A program made the position numbers and the translations under genes. The notes beneath the pieces are model-generated. The model made no database searches and had not been told where the DNA came from. It saw only the letters and a list, made by a program, of their open reading frames with translations. Below are positions 17,590 through 25,228 of a stretch of 31,510 nt of DNA, piece after piece (position 1 is the stretch's first letter; the number at the start of each line of letters is the position of its first letter). Source of the DNA: Lentisalinibacter sp037382365 (GTDB lineage Bacteria > Pseudomonadota > Gammaproteobacteria > Steroidobacterales > Woeseiaceae); the NCBI GenBank assembly GCA_037382365.1, contig JARRPZ010000043.1, positions 1 through 31,510 on the forward strand, in the 5' to 3' direction.

Positions 17590-18288
17590 GTGATGGTGCT
17601 GTGCGGCTCGGGCGTCTCCGCCGAGAGCGGGGTACCGACGTTCCGGGACGCGATGACCGGTCTGTGGGAACGATACGAGCCGACGCAGCTCGCCACGCCG
17701 CAAGCCTTCGCCCGCGATCCTGCGCTGGTGTGGGAATGGTATCGCTGGCGTCGCCGGCTCGTCACGGAGGTCGCGCCGAATCCGGCGCACTATGCCCTCG
17801 CCGAGCTCGAGGGACTCGTGCCACGTCTGACGCTGGTGACACAGAACGTGGATGGTCTGCATCAGCGGGCAGGCAGCCGCGACGTCGTCGAGTTCCATGG
17901 CAATCTTCTGACGGACGTCTGCTCGGCGACGGACTGCGAATACCGCGGTCACGGAGGCGAGCCCTGGGACGAGACGAGTGGTCCGCCGCCCTGCCCCGAC
18001 TGCGGCGCACCCCTGCGCCCTGCCGTGGTCTGGTTCGGTGAGGCCATCCCGGCCGACGCCCTGGACAGGGCGTTCGCCGCCGTTGCCGACTGCAACGTCT
18101 TCCTGTCCGTCGGCACGTCGTCGCTGGTCTATCCTGCCGCCGGCCTGGCCGAGCAGGCGCTGGCGTCCGGCATACCGGTGGCGGAGATCAATCCGAATCC
18201 GACGCCGCTCACGGTGGCCGCCGACCATGTAATCTGCGGCCCGGCGGGAACCGTTCTTCCCGCCATTGTCGAAGCACTTAAACACTAA
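17590..18288 (+). CDS. SIR2-family NAD-dependent protein deacylase, class III type
   Basis: Sirtuin that removes acyl groups from lysines using NAD+. From GTG 17590: GSGVSAESGVPTFRD (usual GAG replaced by GSG), TQNVDGLHQRAG (84-95), catalytic His103 in EFHG, and zinc ligands C111, C116, C135 and C138. WEWYRWR supplies Y51 and R54, the YxxR pair that marks SIRT5/CobB-like desuccinylase and demalonylase activity. The start is odd. The frame is open back through the acnA stop, and its upstream codons encode a plausible helix (ASLIGALQDARHVMVL) normally present before the glycine loop, yet no ATG, GTG or TTG exists there. Either a rare start such as ATC/CTG at 17524-17527 or an unusually short N-terminus is used. 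It is likely co-transcribed with acnA. Confidence 0.87.
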   Translation: MMVLCGSGVSAESGVPTFRDAMTGLWERYEPTQLATPQAFARDPALVWEWYRWRRRLVTEVAPNPAHYALAELEGLVPRLTLVTQNVDGLHQRAGSRDVVEFHGNLLTDVCSATDCEYRGHGGEPWDETSGPPPCPDCGAPLRPAVVWFGEAIPADALDRAFAAVADCNVFLSVGTSSLVYPAAGLAEQALASGIPVAEINPNPTPLTVAADHVICGPAGTVLPAIVEALKH

Positions 18289-18308
18289 GCACCCGGAGGG
18301 AAAGTTCC

Positions 18309-19310
18309 ATGGTTCTGCAGAGACTGAAACCGGGCAACATGCCGGCGGGCGTGCGGGTCGCCGGTCTGCCGGTGCTTGCCATTCTCGTCGTCGTGATGCT
18401 GGGTCTTGCCTGGTGGTGGTCCCGGACCCCGGACATCTTCTGGGTCAACGCCGAACTCGACGGCGAGACGGCGCCGCTGGGCTATGCGACGACTGACACC
18501 CTGATCCGTGTCGCGGAGACACTGCTGGAGAAACCGGGCGGCTATCTCACCAACGATATCGCGCCGCCGGGCGTCTTCCTCGACAATATTCCGAACTGGG
18601 AATTCGGCGTGCTGACCCAGGTGCGGGATCTCGCCCGGGTCATGCGTAACGATTACAGCCGATCGCAGTCACAGTCCACCGAAGATCCCGATCTGGCCGT
18701 GGCGGAGCCCAAGTTCTTTTTCGACAACGACTCCTGGATCCTGCCCACGACGGAAAGTCAGTATCGCGAAGCCATCGCGGGATTCCGCAGCTATCGGGAC
18801 CGACTGTCCAGCGCGGCCACCCCGGATGCAAGGTTCTTCGCGCGGGCGGATAACCTGCGCGAATGGCTCGCGCAGGTGCAGAAAAGGCTCGGCAGCCTCT
18901 CACAGCGGCTCACCGCCAGCGTCGGCCAGAGCCGGGTGAACACCGACACGGCCGGGGAACCGGCGGCGGCGGCCAGTACGGCCAGCGGCGCCGAAGTGCT
19001 GGTGAAGACCCCCTGGCTCGAGATCGACGACGTCTTCTTCGAGGCCCGCGGCAATGCGTGGGCGCTGATCCATTTCCTGCGCGCTGCCCAGATCGACTTC
19101 CAGGACATCCTGGATGACAAGAATGCGACGGTCAGCCTGCGCCAGATCATCCGCGAGCTGGAGGCGAGTCTCGAGCCGCTGAAGAGCCCGATGGTGCTGA
19201 ACGGCGGCGGTTTCAGCGTCTTCGCCAATCACTCCCTGGTCATGGCGTCCTATCTGTCCCGCGCGAATGCGGCCGTCATCGATCTGCGGGACCTGATGGA
19301 TCAGGGCTAG
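18309..19310 (+). CDS. DUF2333 family membrane-anchored protein
   Basis: 333 residues with a good Shine-Dalgarno (GGAGGG, 18295-18300, 8 nt before ATG). One N-terminal membrane helix (about residues 20-38, VLAILVVVMLGLAWWW) is followed by a large domain outside the cytoplasm. Conserved-looking segments are PDIFWVNAE, GYLTNDIAPPGVFLDNIPNWEFG, EPKFFFDNDSWILPTTESQY and EIDDVFFEARGNAWALIHFL. The pattern and length fit DUF2333, found in gammaproteobacteria and of unknown function. An Ala/Thr/Gly-rich linker of about 25 residues (AGEPAAAASTASGA) splits the domain. It starts 20 nt after the sirtuin stop and overlaps the convergent SGNH hydrolase gene by 35 nt at its end. Confidence 0.82.
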   Translation: MVLQRLKPGNMPAGVRVAGLPVLAILVVVMLGLAWWWSRTPDIFWVNAELDGETAPLGYATTDTLIRVAETLLEKPGGYLTNDIAPPGVFLDNIPNWEFGVLTQVRDLARVMRNDYSRSQSQSTEDPDLAVAEPKFFFDNDSWILPTTESQYREAIAGFRSYRDRLSSAATPDARFFARADNLREWLAQVQKRLGSLSQRLTASVGQSRVNTDTAGEPAAAASTASGAEVLVKTPWLEIDDVFFEARGNAWALIHFLRAAQIDFQDILDDKNATVSLRQIIRELEASLEPLKSPMVLNGGGFSVFANHSLVMASYLSRANAAVIDLRDLMDQG

Positions 19311-20088
19311 AATTCTTCTCAGGAAAATCGCCTAACGCCAAGTTTTCTATAAACTCTGCTATCTGGTCCGCCCACTCATAATAGGCCAGATCCGAGGGAT
19401 GGTAGCCGTCGGCGGCCAGATAGCGACGCTCGCGGGGGAACTCGGTCTCCAGCACGTGCACGCCATCGCGCCCGGCCAGGGTGTGGCGCGCCGAGCAGAG
19501 CAGACCCGCCCTCTCCCCCAGTAGCCAGCGCAATGGCTGGGGAAGCAGATGGAACAGGTGGAACGGCGGCACCGGCGCCACGAGGACCGTCGCTCCAGCC
19601 GCCTGCAGGCGACGCACGACGGCATCGAGATCGTGCGTCCAGCGCCGTACCGCCGTGAGGCCGCTGACGTCGTTGGCGCCCAGCAGTACCAGTGCCCAGT
19701 GCGCCGCCAGCAGATCGGACCTGGCGGCCAGTTTCGCACCGAGGCCCGCTGCCCGGATACCGTTCTGCCCGACGACCTGCCAGCGCACGGTCGTGCCACG
19801 CCGCGCACTCAGTGTTTTCGCCAGCTGAGGGGCCAACGCCGCCTCGGGACGGGTGGCACCCACGCCGACGGCCGTGGACTCACCGACTACCAGCAGACGC
19901 TCCACGGGCCCTTCCCCGCCGACAGTGCCAGTGGCGACGTCGTCGAGCACGGGGGGCAGTCGGGGCGCGCTCCGGCGCGTGCGCAAGCCCTGCCAGAGGG
20001 CCACGGGAGCCAGCAGGGGAACGGCCGCCCAGAAACGAAACAGGTGGCCCGCCCGGCCGGTCTCGGCCCTCAATAGACCCCCAGCCAT
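19276..20088 (-). CDS. Membrane-anchored SGNH/GDSL hydrolase
   Basis: About 270 residues from ATG 20086-20088. The frame is open further upstream, but that stretch lies within the YgjP-like gene and looks like out-of-frame sequence. One membrane helix (about 18-36, FRFWAAVPLLAPVALW) anchors the enzyme. SGNH blocks: GEST with nucleophile Ser71 in LLVVGESTAVGVGAT, VGQNG (block II, Asn-containing), LLGANDVSG (block III, GxND) and DGYHPSD (block V, Asp-His). This predicts a serine esterase or lipase acting at the envelope; the substrate is unknown. It overlaps the YgjP-like gene by 19 nt, so it is probably translated from the same mRNA. Its 3' end overlaps DUF2333 convergently. Confidence 0.82.
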   Translation of the reverse strand: MAGGLLRAETGRAGHLFRFWAAVPLLAPVALWQGLRTRRSAPRLPPVLDDVATGTVGGEGPVERLLVVGESTAVGVGATRPEAALAPQLAKTLSARRGTTVRWQVVGQNGIRAAGLGAKLAARSDLLAAHWALVLLGANDVSGLTAVRRWTHDLDAVVRRLQAAGATVLVAPVPPFHLFHLLPQPLRWLLGERAGLLCSARHTLAGRDGVHVLETEFPRERRYLAADGYHPSDLAYYEWADQIAEFIENLALGDFPEKNSSPDPSGPADR

Positions 20089-20822
20089 GCCGGTACGTGA
20101 ATCCACGCCTGACCCAGTTCGCGGTCCAGTCGCCGGTAGTCGGGCTCGAACCTGCTTACCAGCTGCCAGTATCTCCGCGAGTGGTTCATGTGGCGGGCGT
20201 GGCACAACTCGTGGATCAGCAGATAGCGTACGAGCTCCGGCTGCAGGAACAGCAGGCAATAATTCAGGCTGATCGTGCCGCGGCCGGAATGGCTGCCCCA
20301 GCAGGTCCTCTGAGCGCGTATCTGGAGGCGCTGGTAACCGAGGCCGGTGATCGCGGAGAGCTGTTCGAGCTGATGCCCGAGACGACGTCTGGCGATACCG
20401 GCGAGCCAGCGACGCAGCGCAGCGACCGTGCGCTGCTCGTCACCGACTCGTCCCGTGAGCACCAGTCGTTCGCCGAGATCTCGGCAGCGCACGGTGGCGC
20501 CATCCTTCTCCCGGTAAATCACCGACCGCACGGCGCCGATCGCCGGGAGCGAGATCTCCGTCGGCGGCGACGGATCCACGGTCGGGTATCGGGCCGCGAA
20601 CTCGGCCCGCGTGCGGGCGATCCAGGCGCGGTTGTCGCGGACGAAAGCTTCGACGTCCCGGGCGCGGGTACGTCGCGGCGCGACGACCTCGACGCGGCCC
20701 CGGGGGTAGACCTTGATGGACATGCGTCTCGCGCGGGCACTCTCGCGGACGATGAAATCGTCCTCGCGTTCGGCCCTTGACGGGGTGGCAGCGGAGAAAA
20801 GAGACAGCTGCCCGGAATTCAC
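20070..20822 (-). CDS. YgjP-like zinc metallopeptidase (DUF45/M48-like)
   Basis: 250 residues, GTG start at 20820-20822. Typical features are RRMSIKVYPRGRVEVVAPR near the N-terminus, RAQRTCWGSHSGRGTISLNY, and the zinc motif HELCH (204-208) followed by ARHMNHSRRYW with the likely third ligand His214. Members are soluble minimal metallopeptidases; their substrates are mostly unknown. The start GTG overlaps the TGA of the preceding lipoprotein gene (GTGA), which decides the start and implies translational coupling. No signal peptide is seen, so it is probably cytoplasmic although both coupled neighbours encode envelope proteins. Confidence 0.87.
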   Translation of the reverse strand: MNSGQLSLFSAATPSRAEREDDFIVRESARARRMSIKVYPRGRVEVVAPRRTRARDVEAFVRDNRAWIARTRAEFAARYPTVDPSPPTEISLPAIGAVRSVIYREKDGATVRCRDLGERLVLTGRVGDEQRTVAALRRWLAGIARRRLGHQLEQLSAITGLGYQRLQIRAQRTCWGSHSGRGTISLNYCLLFLQPELVRYLLIHELCHARHMNHSRRYWQLVSRFEPDYRRLDRELGQAWIHVPAWLGVY

Positions 20823-21532
20823 TGCAGTTCGGGCTCCTTGCCCTTGAACCGAACGACCTGATCGCCGGACATGGCTCCTTCCACTCCGCCGATTCGGCCG
20901 CTCTCGCTCACGTAGATCTCCGTCGGTTCTTCGAGGAAGATGGTGCCTGCGATCATACTGCCCGGACCGACGATGATACGCGGCCGGGCGGCACCGCGAC
21001 TCTTCCCGTTCTCGATCCGCAGTCCGCCCGCGATCATGCTCTCACCCGCCAGGATCACATCGGCCGAGACCGTCCTGACGTCGCCACCGATGCGGGCGTC
21101 GAGCAACCGGATGGAGCCGGCAACCGATTCCACGTCGCCGTCGATCTGTGCGCGGGACTCGAGTCGCACGTCGCCCTGGACGAGTTCCACGGACCCTGCG
21201 ACCGATGCCTGCGACTCCAGCGTGACCTCGCCGTTCACCGTCGTGATGCTCTGCGCCAGGGCCGCCTCGCCGAGCGTGATGTTGCCATTGATCGTGCTGA
21301 CGCGATTCACCACCGCCTCCGGACCGACCGTGACCGGACCGTTCACGGTAGACAGGTCTCCGTCGACATGCGCGCGGGATCCGACTTCGATGGTGCCATT
21401 GACGACCGCCACCCCGCCGCTTTCACTCCCGGGCTGGATCTGCACGTCGGCATTCACACCGACGTCGCATCCGCCCAGCGCCAGCAGGATCGGCAACAGC
21501 ATCACTGGACAGGGGCGGCGACTGGTATACAT
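20819..21532 (-). CDS. Lipoprotein with bactofilin-like beta-helix repeats
   Basis: 237 residues from ATG 21530-21532, chosen because a lipoprotein signal follows (PVMLLPILLALGGC, lipid-modified Cys22). An open extension to 21622 is not signal-like. Residues about 44-172 form seven units of 18-19 residues, of the form VNG-x-[IV]-x-[VL] followed by a small-residue turn (VNGTIEVGSRAHVDGDL, INGNITLGEAALAQSI, VNGEVTLESQASVAGSV and so on). This is the pattern of bactofilins and other right-handed beta-helix or polymer-forming domains. It probably builds a rigid rod on the inner or outer membrane surface. The segment after residue 180 breaks the repeat once and then continues (IIVGPGSMIAGTIFLEE). 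Function unknown. It is coupled by GTGA to the peptidase gene. Confidence 0.8.
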   Translation of the reverse strand: MYTSRRPCPVMLLPILLALGGCDVGVNADVQIQPGSESGGVAVVNGTIEVGSRAHVDGDLSTVNGPVTVGPEAVVNRVSTINGNITLGEAALAQSITTVNGEVTLESQASVAGSVELVQGDVRLESRAQIDGDVESVAGSIRLLDARIGGDVRTVSADVILAGESMIAGGLRIENGKSRGAARPRIIVGPGSMIAGTIFLEEPTEIYVSESGRIGGVEGAMSGDQVVRFKGKEPELQ

Positions 21533-21636
21533 GATCTCGCATCTCCCGGCTCGCGGCGGCGGAACGAACGCACTACCGCCCACCGCCGGGAGAACCCTGC
21601 GACAAGACCGCCTTGGCGTCAAGACGGGACGGTCGC

Positions 21637-22410
21637 CTAAGGGCCCGGAATACCGAGTTTCCGGAGCACCGCCACCGCGCGCCGATAGTCAGGCGCCAGG
21701 ATGAGCGCCCGCTCGGCCGCGTCCCGGGCATCCAGCAGGCGCCCCTCCTCCAGGGCGATTTCAGCCTGCAGCACTGCCGTCTCCGCTTCACCCCAGTCCG
21801 GCCACCCGGAGTCTGCCGCCGTCGGCACCCGGAAACGCTCGGCAGCTCTGACGAGCAGTTCCGCTGGCGTGCCGATCCCTTCGGACAGGCCGGACCGCCG
21901 CAGGTCGCTCGCGGCGACGAGCAGCAGCACGCGCGGGTTATTCGGCGCGATCGACCAGGCGGCTCGCAAATGTTGCCGGGCGCGCCTTATCGCCAGCAGG
22001 GCGGCCGGATTGCGGGAGCCCTCCAGTGCCGCACACGCTCCCGCGAGTGCCCTGGCGTCGGCGAATTCGGGATCAGCATCGATGGCGGCCTCGGCTTGCT
22101 CCTCGCATCGCGCCAGGTGATCCCCGTCGTCCTGCAGGGCTCCCGGCGCGAGTTCGGCGGCCCGGTAGGCGGCATAGGCAGCGTGATAGCGGAGGAGCGG
22201 GGTCAGCCCACCACGCCCGGTTTCAGCGGCCAGCCGGCTCGACAGCTCTGTCAGCCCGCGGAGATCTTCTTCGTAGACGGCATACTGGATACGCGCCGCG
22301 AGATCCGAGAGCTCGTCGGAATCCACCGCGGCCGGCGCACCGCTCCAGCCGAACAGCGCAAGCAGCGCTGCGGCACCGACCGAACGAGTTGTACGGCATC
22401 CGGGGATCAT
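21637..22410 (-). CDS. Exported TPR-like protein of unknown function
   Basis: 257 residues. An N-terminal signal peptide (VGAAALLALFGWSGAPAA, cleavage near residue 28) precedes an all-helical, Ala/Arg/Glu-rich protein. Helix pairs resemble TPR units: DPEFADARALAGACAAL, APNNPRVLLLVAASDL and EGRLLDARDAAERALILAPDY. It probably acts as a periplasmic scaffold. It lies 104 nt upstream of the lipoprotein gene on the same strand and is divergent from tatD. No close named family is recognised. Confidence 0.68.
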   Translation of the reverse strand: MIPGCRTTRSVGAAALLALFGWSGAPAAVDSDELSDLAARIQYAVYEEDLRGLTELSSRLAAETGRGGLTPLLRYHAAYAAYRAAELAPGALQDDGDHLARCEEQAEAAIDADPEFADARALAGACAALEGSRNPAALLAIRRARQHLRAAWSIAPNNPRVLLLVAASDLRRSGLSEGIGTPAELLVRAAERFRVPTAADSGWPDWGEAETAVLQAEIALEEGRLLDARDAAERALILAPDYRRAVAVLRKLGIPGP

Positions 22411-22529
22411 CGTGCCGAGCGTAGCCGATAGGGCGGCTGTGTCCCGTGCGATGAGTCACTTTTTACACCCACGGCGCCTCGGTTACCCTTGCCGGGGCCG
22501 ATCACGGCGGCACAGCCAGCGAGGAAGGG

Positions 22530-23318
22530 ATGGAATTGATCGACATCGGGGCGAATCTGGCACACGACAGCTTCGATGATGACCGCGCGGAGGTCATCGA
22601 GCGGGCCCGCAACGTCGGCGTTGCCCGCATCGTAGTCACGGGGAGCAGCGTCGAGAGCAGCGCGGCCGCCGCCGACCTTGCCGAGCGATACCCCGGGCAA
22701 CTGTACGCCACCGCCGGCCTGCACCCCCATCATGCCGACGACTGGGATGCTGATGCCCGCCGCGCGATTCTCACCACCGCGCGCCGGCCCGGCGTGGTCT
22801 CGCTCGGCGAGTGCGGGCTCGACTACTTCCGCAATTACTCCTCTCGCGAGAATCAGCGGCGAGCATTCGCCGAGCAGATCGAGCTGGCTGCGGAGACCGG
22901 ACTGCCGCTGTTCCTGCACCAGCGTGACGCCCATGCGGACTTCGTCGCGGCACTGAGGCCCCGACTGGACGGCGTCAGCCGCGCGGTCGCGCATTGCTTC
23001 ACCGCCGGCGAGGAAGAACTCGAAACCTATCTCGAGATGGGCCTCCATATCGGGATCACCGGCTGGATCTGCGACGAGCGGCGCGGGCTACACCTGAGGG
23101 ATCTGGTTGCCCGTATCCCGGAGGATCGCCTGCTGCTGGAGACGGACGCGCCCTATCTCCAGCCCCGGACGATCCGGCCGCGGCCGAAGACTCGTCGCAA
23201 CGAGCCCGCCTCGCTCACCTGGGTGCTGGCGACGGTCGCGGAAGCACGAGGCGTCGAGCCGCATGTCCTGGCGTGCCAGACGACCAGGAACGCGGAGCGC
23301 TTCTTCGCCCTGGAGTGA
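22530..23318 (+). CDS. tatD: TatD-family metal-dependent DNase
   Basis: 262 residues. 3'-5' exonuclease/amidohydrolase-fold enzyme linked to DNA repair and oxidative stress. It begins MELIDIGANLAHDSF, the TatD variant that has IGxNL instead of the DTHCHL of its paralogs YcfH and YjjV. GLHPHHADDW, GECGLDYFRNYSS (metal-ligand Glu), FLHQRDAH, AHCFTAGEEE, IGITGWICDERRG and LETDAPYLQP all match TatD proper in order. The start follows AAGGGATGG; GAGGAAGGG is a usable Shine-Dalgarno. It is divergent from the TPR-like gene and convergent with the NERD gene, with 6 nt between stops. Confidence 0.93.
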   Translation: MELIDIGANLAHDSFDDDRAEVIERARNVGVARIVVTGSSVESSAAAADLAERYPGQLYATAGLHPHHADDWDADARRAILTTARRPGVVSLGECGLDYFRNYSSRENQRRAFAEQIELAAETGLPLFLHQRDAHADFVAALRPRLDGVSRAVAHCFTAGEEELETYLEMGLHIGITGWICDERRGLHLRDLVARIPEDRLLLETDAPYLQPRTIRPRPKTRRNEPASLTWVLATVAEARGVEPHVLACQTTRNAERFFALE

Positions 23319-23324
23319 CGGGCC

Positions 23325-23924
23325 TCAGTCGATGATCCGGGCTGCGCTCGCACTGACCGCTTCGTCGCGGAGGCGCTCCCAGTGCGGCAGGTATGCCGCG
23401 ATCTCGGATCGATCCGCCGAGCGTCCGAGACGAGGGAACTCCTCCAGCAGACCGTCGAGCGTCGTCACGTGCCGCGGCCGACCCTTGCTGAAATCGGCCG
23501 CCGCAGGGAACAGGATGACGCCCGTCACGGGAACGTCCTTCACGATCTGGGCGATGGCCGCCACCCGATCGTAGAGGGTCGGTTGGGGATTGGCGAAGGT
23601 GTAACGCCGATTCCCGGCGATCACCGTCCAGTCGTCCATGCGGTCGCTGGCGAACACGACTCCCTCGACGTCTTTTGTCTCTACGACCAGGATGCCACTG
23701 GGCGTGAGCAGGGTATATTCGATCTGGATCTCGCCTTCATCCGCCTTCGGCACGACGATCTCGTTCAGGAGGTCGTAACTGATCGTGCGCAGTACGCCCA
23801 ACGCCGACTTCCCACGTCGCCGCCGGATCACGAGCGCCGCGACGAGCAACACGAGCAGGACGGCCGTGACCCCGAAAGCCAGCCACAGCGTCATCGGAGA
23901 AAGGGAGTCGATGAAACGGCTCAT
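23325..23924 (-). CDS. Membrane-anchored NERD-domain protein
   Basis: 199 residues. One membrane helix (about 11-33) with a following RRRRGK positive-inside stretch places the rest in the cytoplasm. The soluble part resembles the nuclease-related (NERD) domain: E64-x-QIEYTLLTPSGILVVETKDVEG, with E82-x-K84 as the ExK half of a PD-(D/E)xK-like site. The usual Asp of the I-D motif is replaced by Glu69. NPQPTLYDRVAAI and FPAAADFSKGRP also fit. NERD proteins are suspected nucleases but mostly uncharacterised. Its ATG overlaps the thrC TGA (ATGA), so it is translationally coupled to the threonine operon. Whether the catalytic site works with Glu69 is unknown. Confidence 0.72.
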   Translation of the reverse strand: MSRFIDSLSPMTLWLAFGVTAVLLVLLVAALVIRRRRGKSALGVLRTISYDLLNEIVVPKADEGEIQIEYTLLTPSGILVVETKDVEGVVFASDRMDDWTVIAGNRRYTFANPQPTLYDRVAAIAQIVKDVPVTGVILFPAAADFSKGRPRHVTTLDGLLEEFPRLGRSADRSEIAAYLPHWERLRDEAVSASAARIID

Positions 23925-25228
23925 CCGGCCGCCTCCAGTATGCCGGCGAGGGCCGACGGCTCCGGATCGATCTCCTCGAACCGGGACGGCAGGGCCAGCA
24001 GCTCCGCGAGTGCCGACGGGACGGGCACGTCGACGCCGATCAGCGGTTCGACGACCTCCGGGAACTTGGCCGCGTGCGCGGTGGCGACCACGATCCAGTG
24101 ACGACCGGTGCGACGCGCCGCCGGCAGGCTGTCATGGACATGCATGGCGGTCGCCGTATGGGGGCATTCGATGAGTCCGTGACGGGTGTAATCCCTGCGG
24201 ATCTGCTCCTGGATGGCCTCGTCCTCGACCACGCGGGCTTCGACCAGCCCTCGCAGCCGGTCGGCTTCGCCGAACAGATCCCGCAGACGCTCCATGTTAC
24301 TCGGATCGCCCACGTCCATGGCCGATGCCAGCGTCTGGATACTGCCGCGAGGCCGGTAATCGCCTTCCTCCAGATAATCCGCGATCGTGCGATTCGCGTT
24401 CGTGGCAAAGATCACGTCGCGGATCGGCAGTCCCATGGCCCGGGCCATCACGGCGGCGAGCCCGTTACCGAGATTGCCGGTCGGCACGATGAACGACGAC
24501 GCGCCGTCGTGATCACGACCAGCCGCCAGCGCGGCATGGGCATAGTAGACGCTCTGGGGCAGGAGGCGGCCGACGTTGATGCTGTTCGCCGAACTCAGGC
24601 GGTGCCGGGCGGCAAGCCCCGCGTCTGCGAATGCCGATTTCACCAGCCGCTGGCAGTCGTCGAAGGTGCCACGAACGGCCACCGATGAGACATTGTCGCC
24701 CCAGCAGGTCAGTTGCTGCTGCTGTCGCGGGGAGACCTTGCCGAGGGGGAACAGGACCACGACGCGGAAGCCGGCACGCCGGTGGAACGCGGCGGCCACG
24801 GCACCGCCCGTATCACCGGACGTCGCGACCAGTATCGTCACGGGCCGTCCGTCACTCTCGGTCGCGGTCTCGACGCGCTGAAGGCAGGCCGCCAGGAATC
24901 GGGCACCGATGTCCTTGAACGCCGCCGTCGGGCCATGGAAGAGCTCCAGCACCGACAATTCTCCCGCCGTACCTATCGGCGCCAGAGGAAGGGGGAAGCC
25001 GAATGTCTCCGCCAGAATTGCCGGGAGTTCCGGCTCCAGCACCGAGCCGGCGAAGAAGGGCCGGAGCAGTCTCAAGCCGACGTCGGCAGGACCCGTGCAA
25101 CCCTCGAAGTCGCCGGCCGAGAACCGGGGCAAACGTTCCGGGACGTAGAGACCCCCATCCGGGGCCAGCCCGGCGACGAGGGCCGAGACGAGATCGGCGG
25201 ATTCGTCCGAACGCGTACTTCGGAACAT
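23921..25228 (-). CDS. thrC: Threonine synthase ThrC
   Basis: PLP enzyme making threonine from O-phosphohomoserine, the last step of the pathway. From ATG 25226-25228 it has 435 residues, close to E. coli ThrC (428). It starts MFRSTRSDESADLVSALVAG then APDGGLYVPE. The PLP lysine is K105 in LFHGPTAAFKDIGARF. VATSGDTGGAVAAAF and SSANSINVGRLLPQSVYY are also typical, as is the PTGNLGNGLAA phosphate loop. The frame is open upstream across thrB, but that part is not protein-like; the TGATG overlap with the thrB stop fixes the start. Third gene of thrABC. Confidence 0.96.
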   Translation of the reverse strand: MFRSTRSDESADLVSALVAGLAPDGGLYVPERLPRFSAGDFEGCTGPADVGLRLLRPFFAGSVLEPELPAILAETFGFPLPLAPIGTAGELSVLELFHGPTAAFKDIGARFLAACLQRVETATESDGRPVTILVATSGDTGGAVAAAFHRRAGFRVVVLFPLGKVSPRQQQQLTCWGDNVSSVAVRGTFDDCQRLVKSAFADAGLAARHRLSSANSINVGRLLPQSVYYAHAALAAGRDHDGASSFIVPTGNLGNGLAAVMARAMGLPIRDVIFATNANRTIADYLEEGDYRPRGSIQTLASAMDVGDPSNMERLRDLFGEADRLRGLVEARVVEDEAIQEQIRRDYTRHGLIECPHTATAMHVHDSLPAARRTGRHWIVVATAHAAKFPEVVEPLIGVDVPVPSALAELLALPSRFEEIDPEPSALAGILEAAG

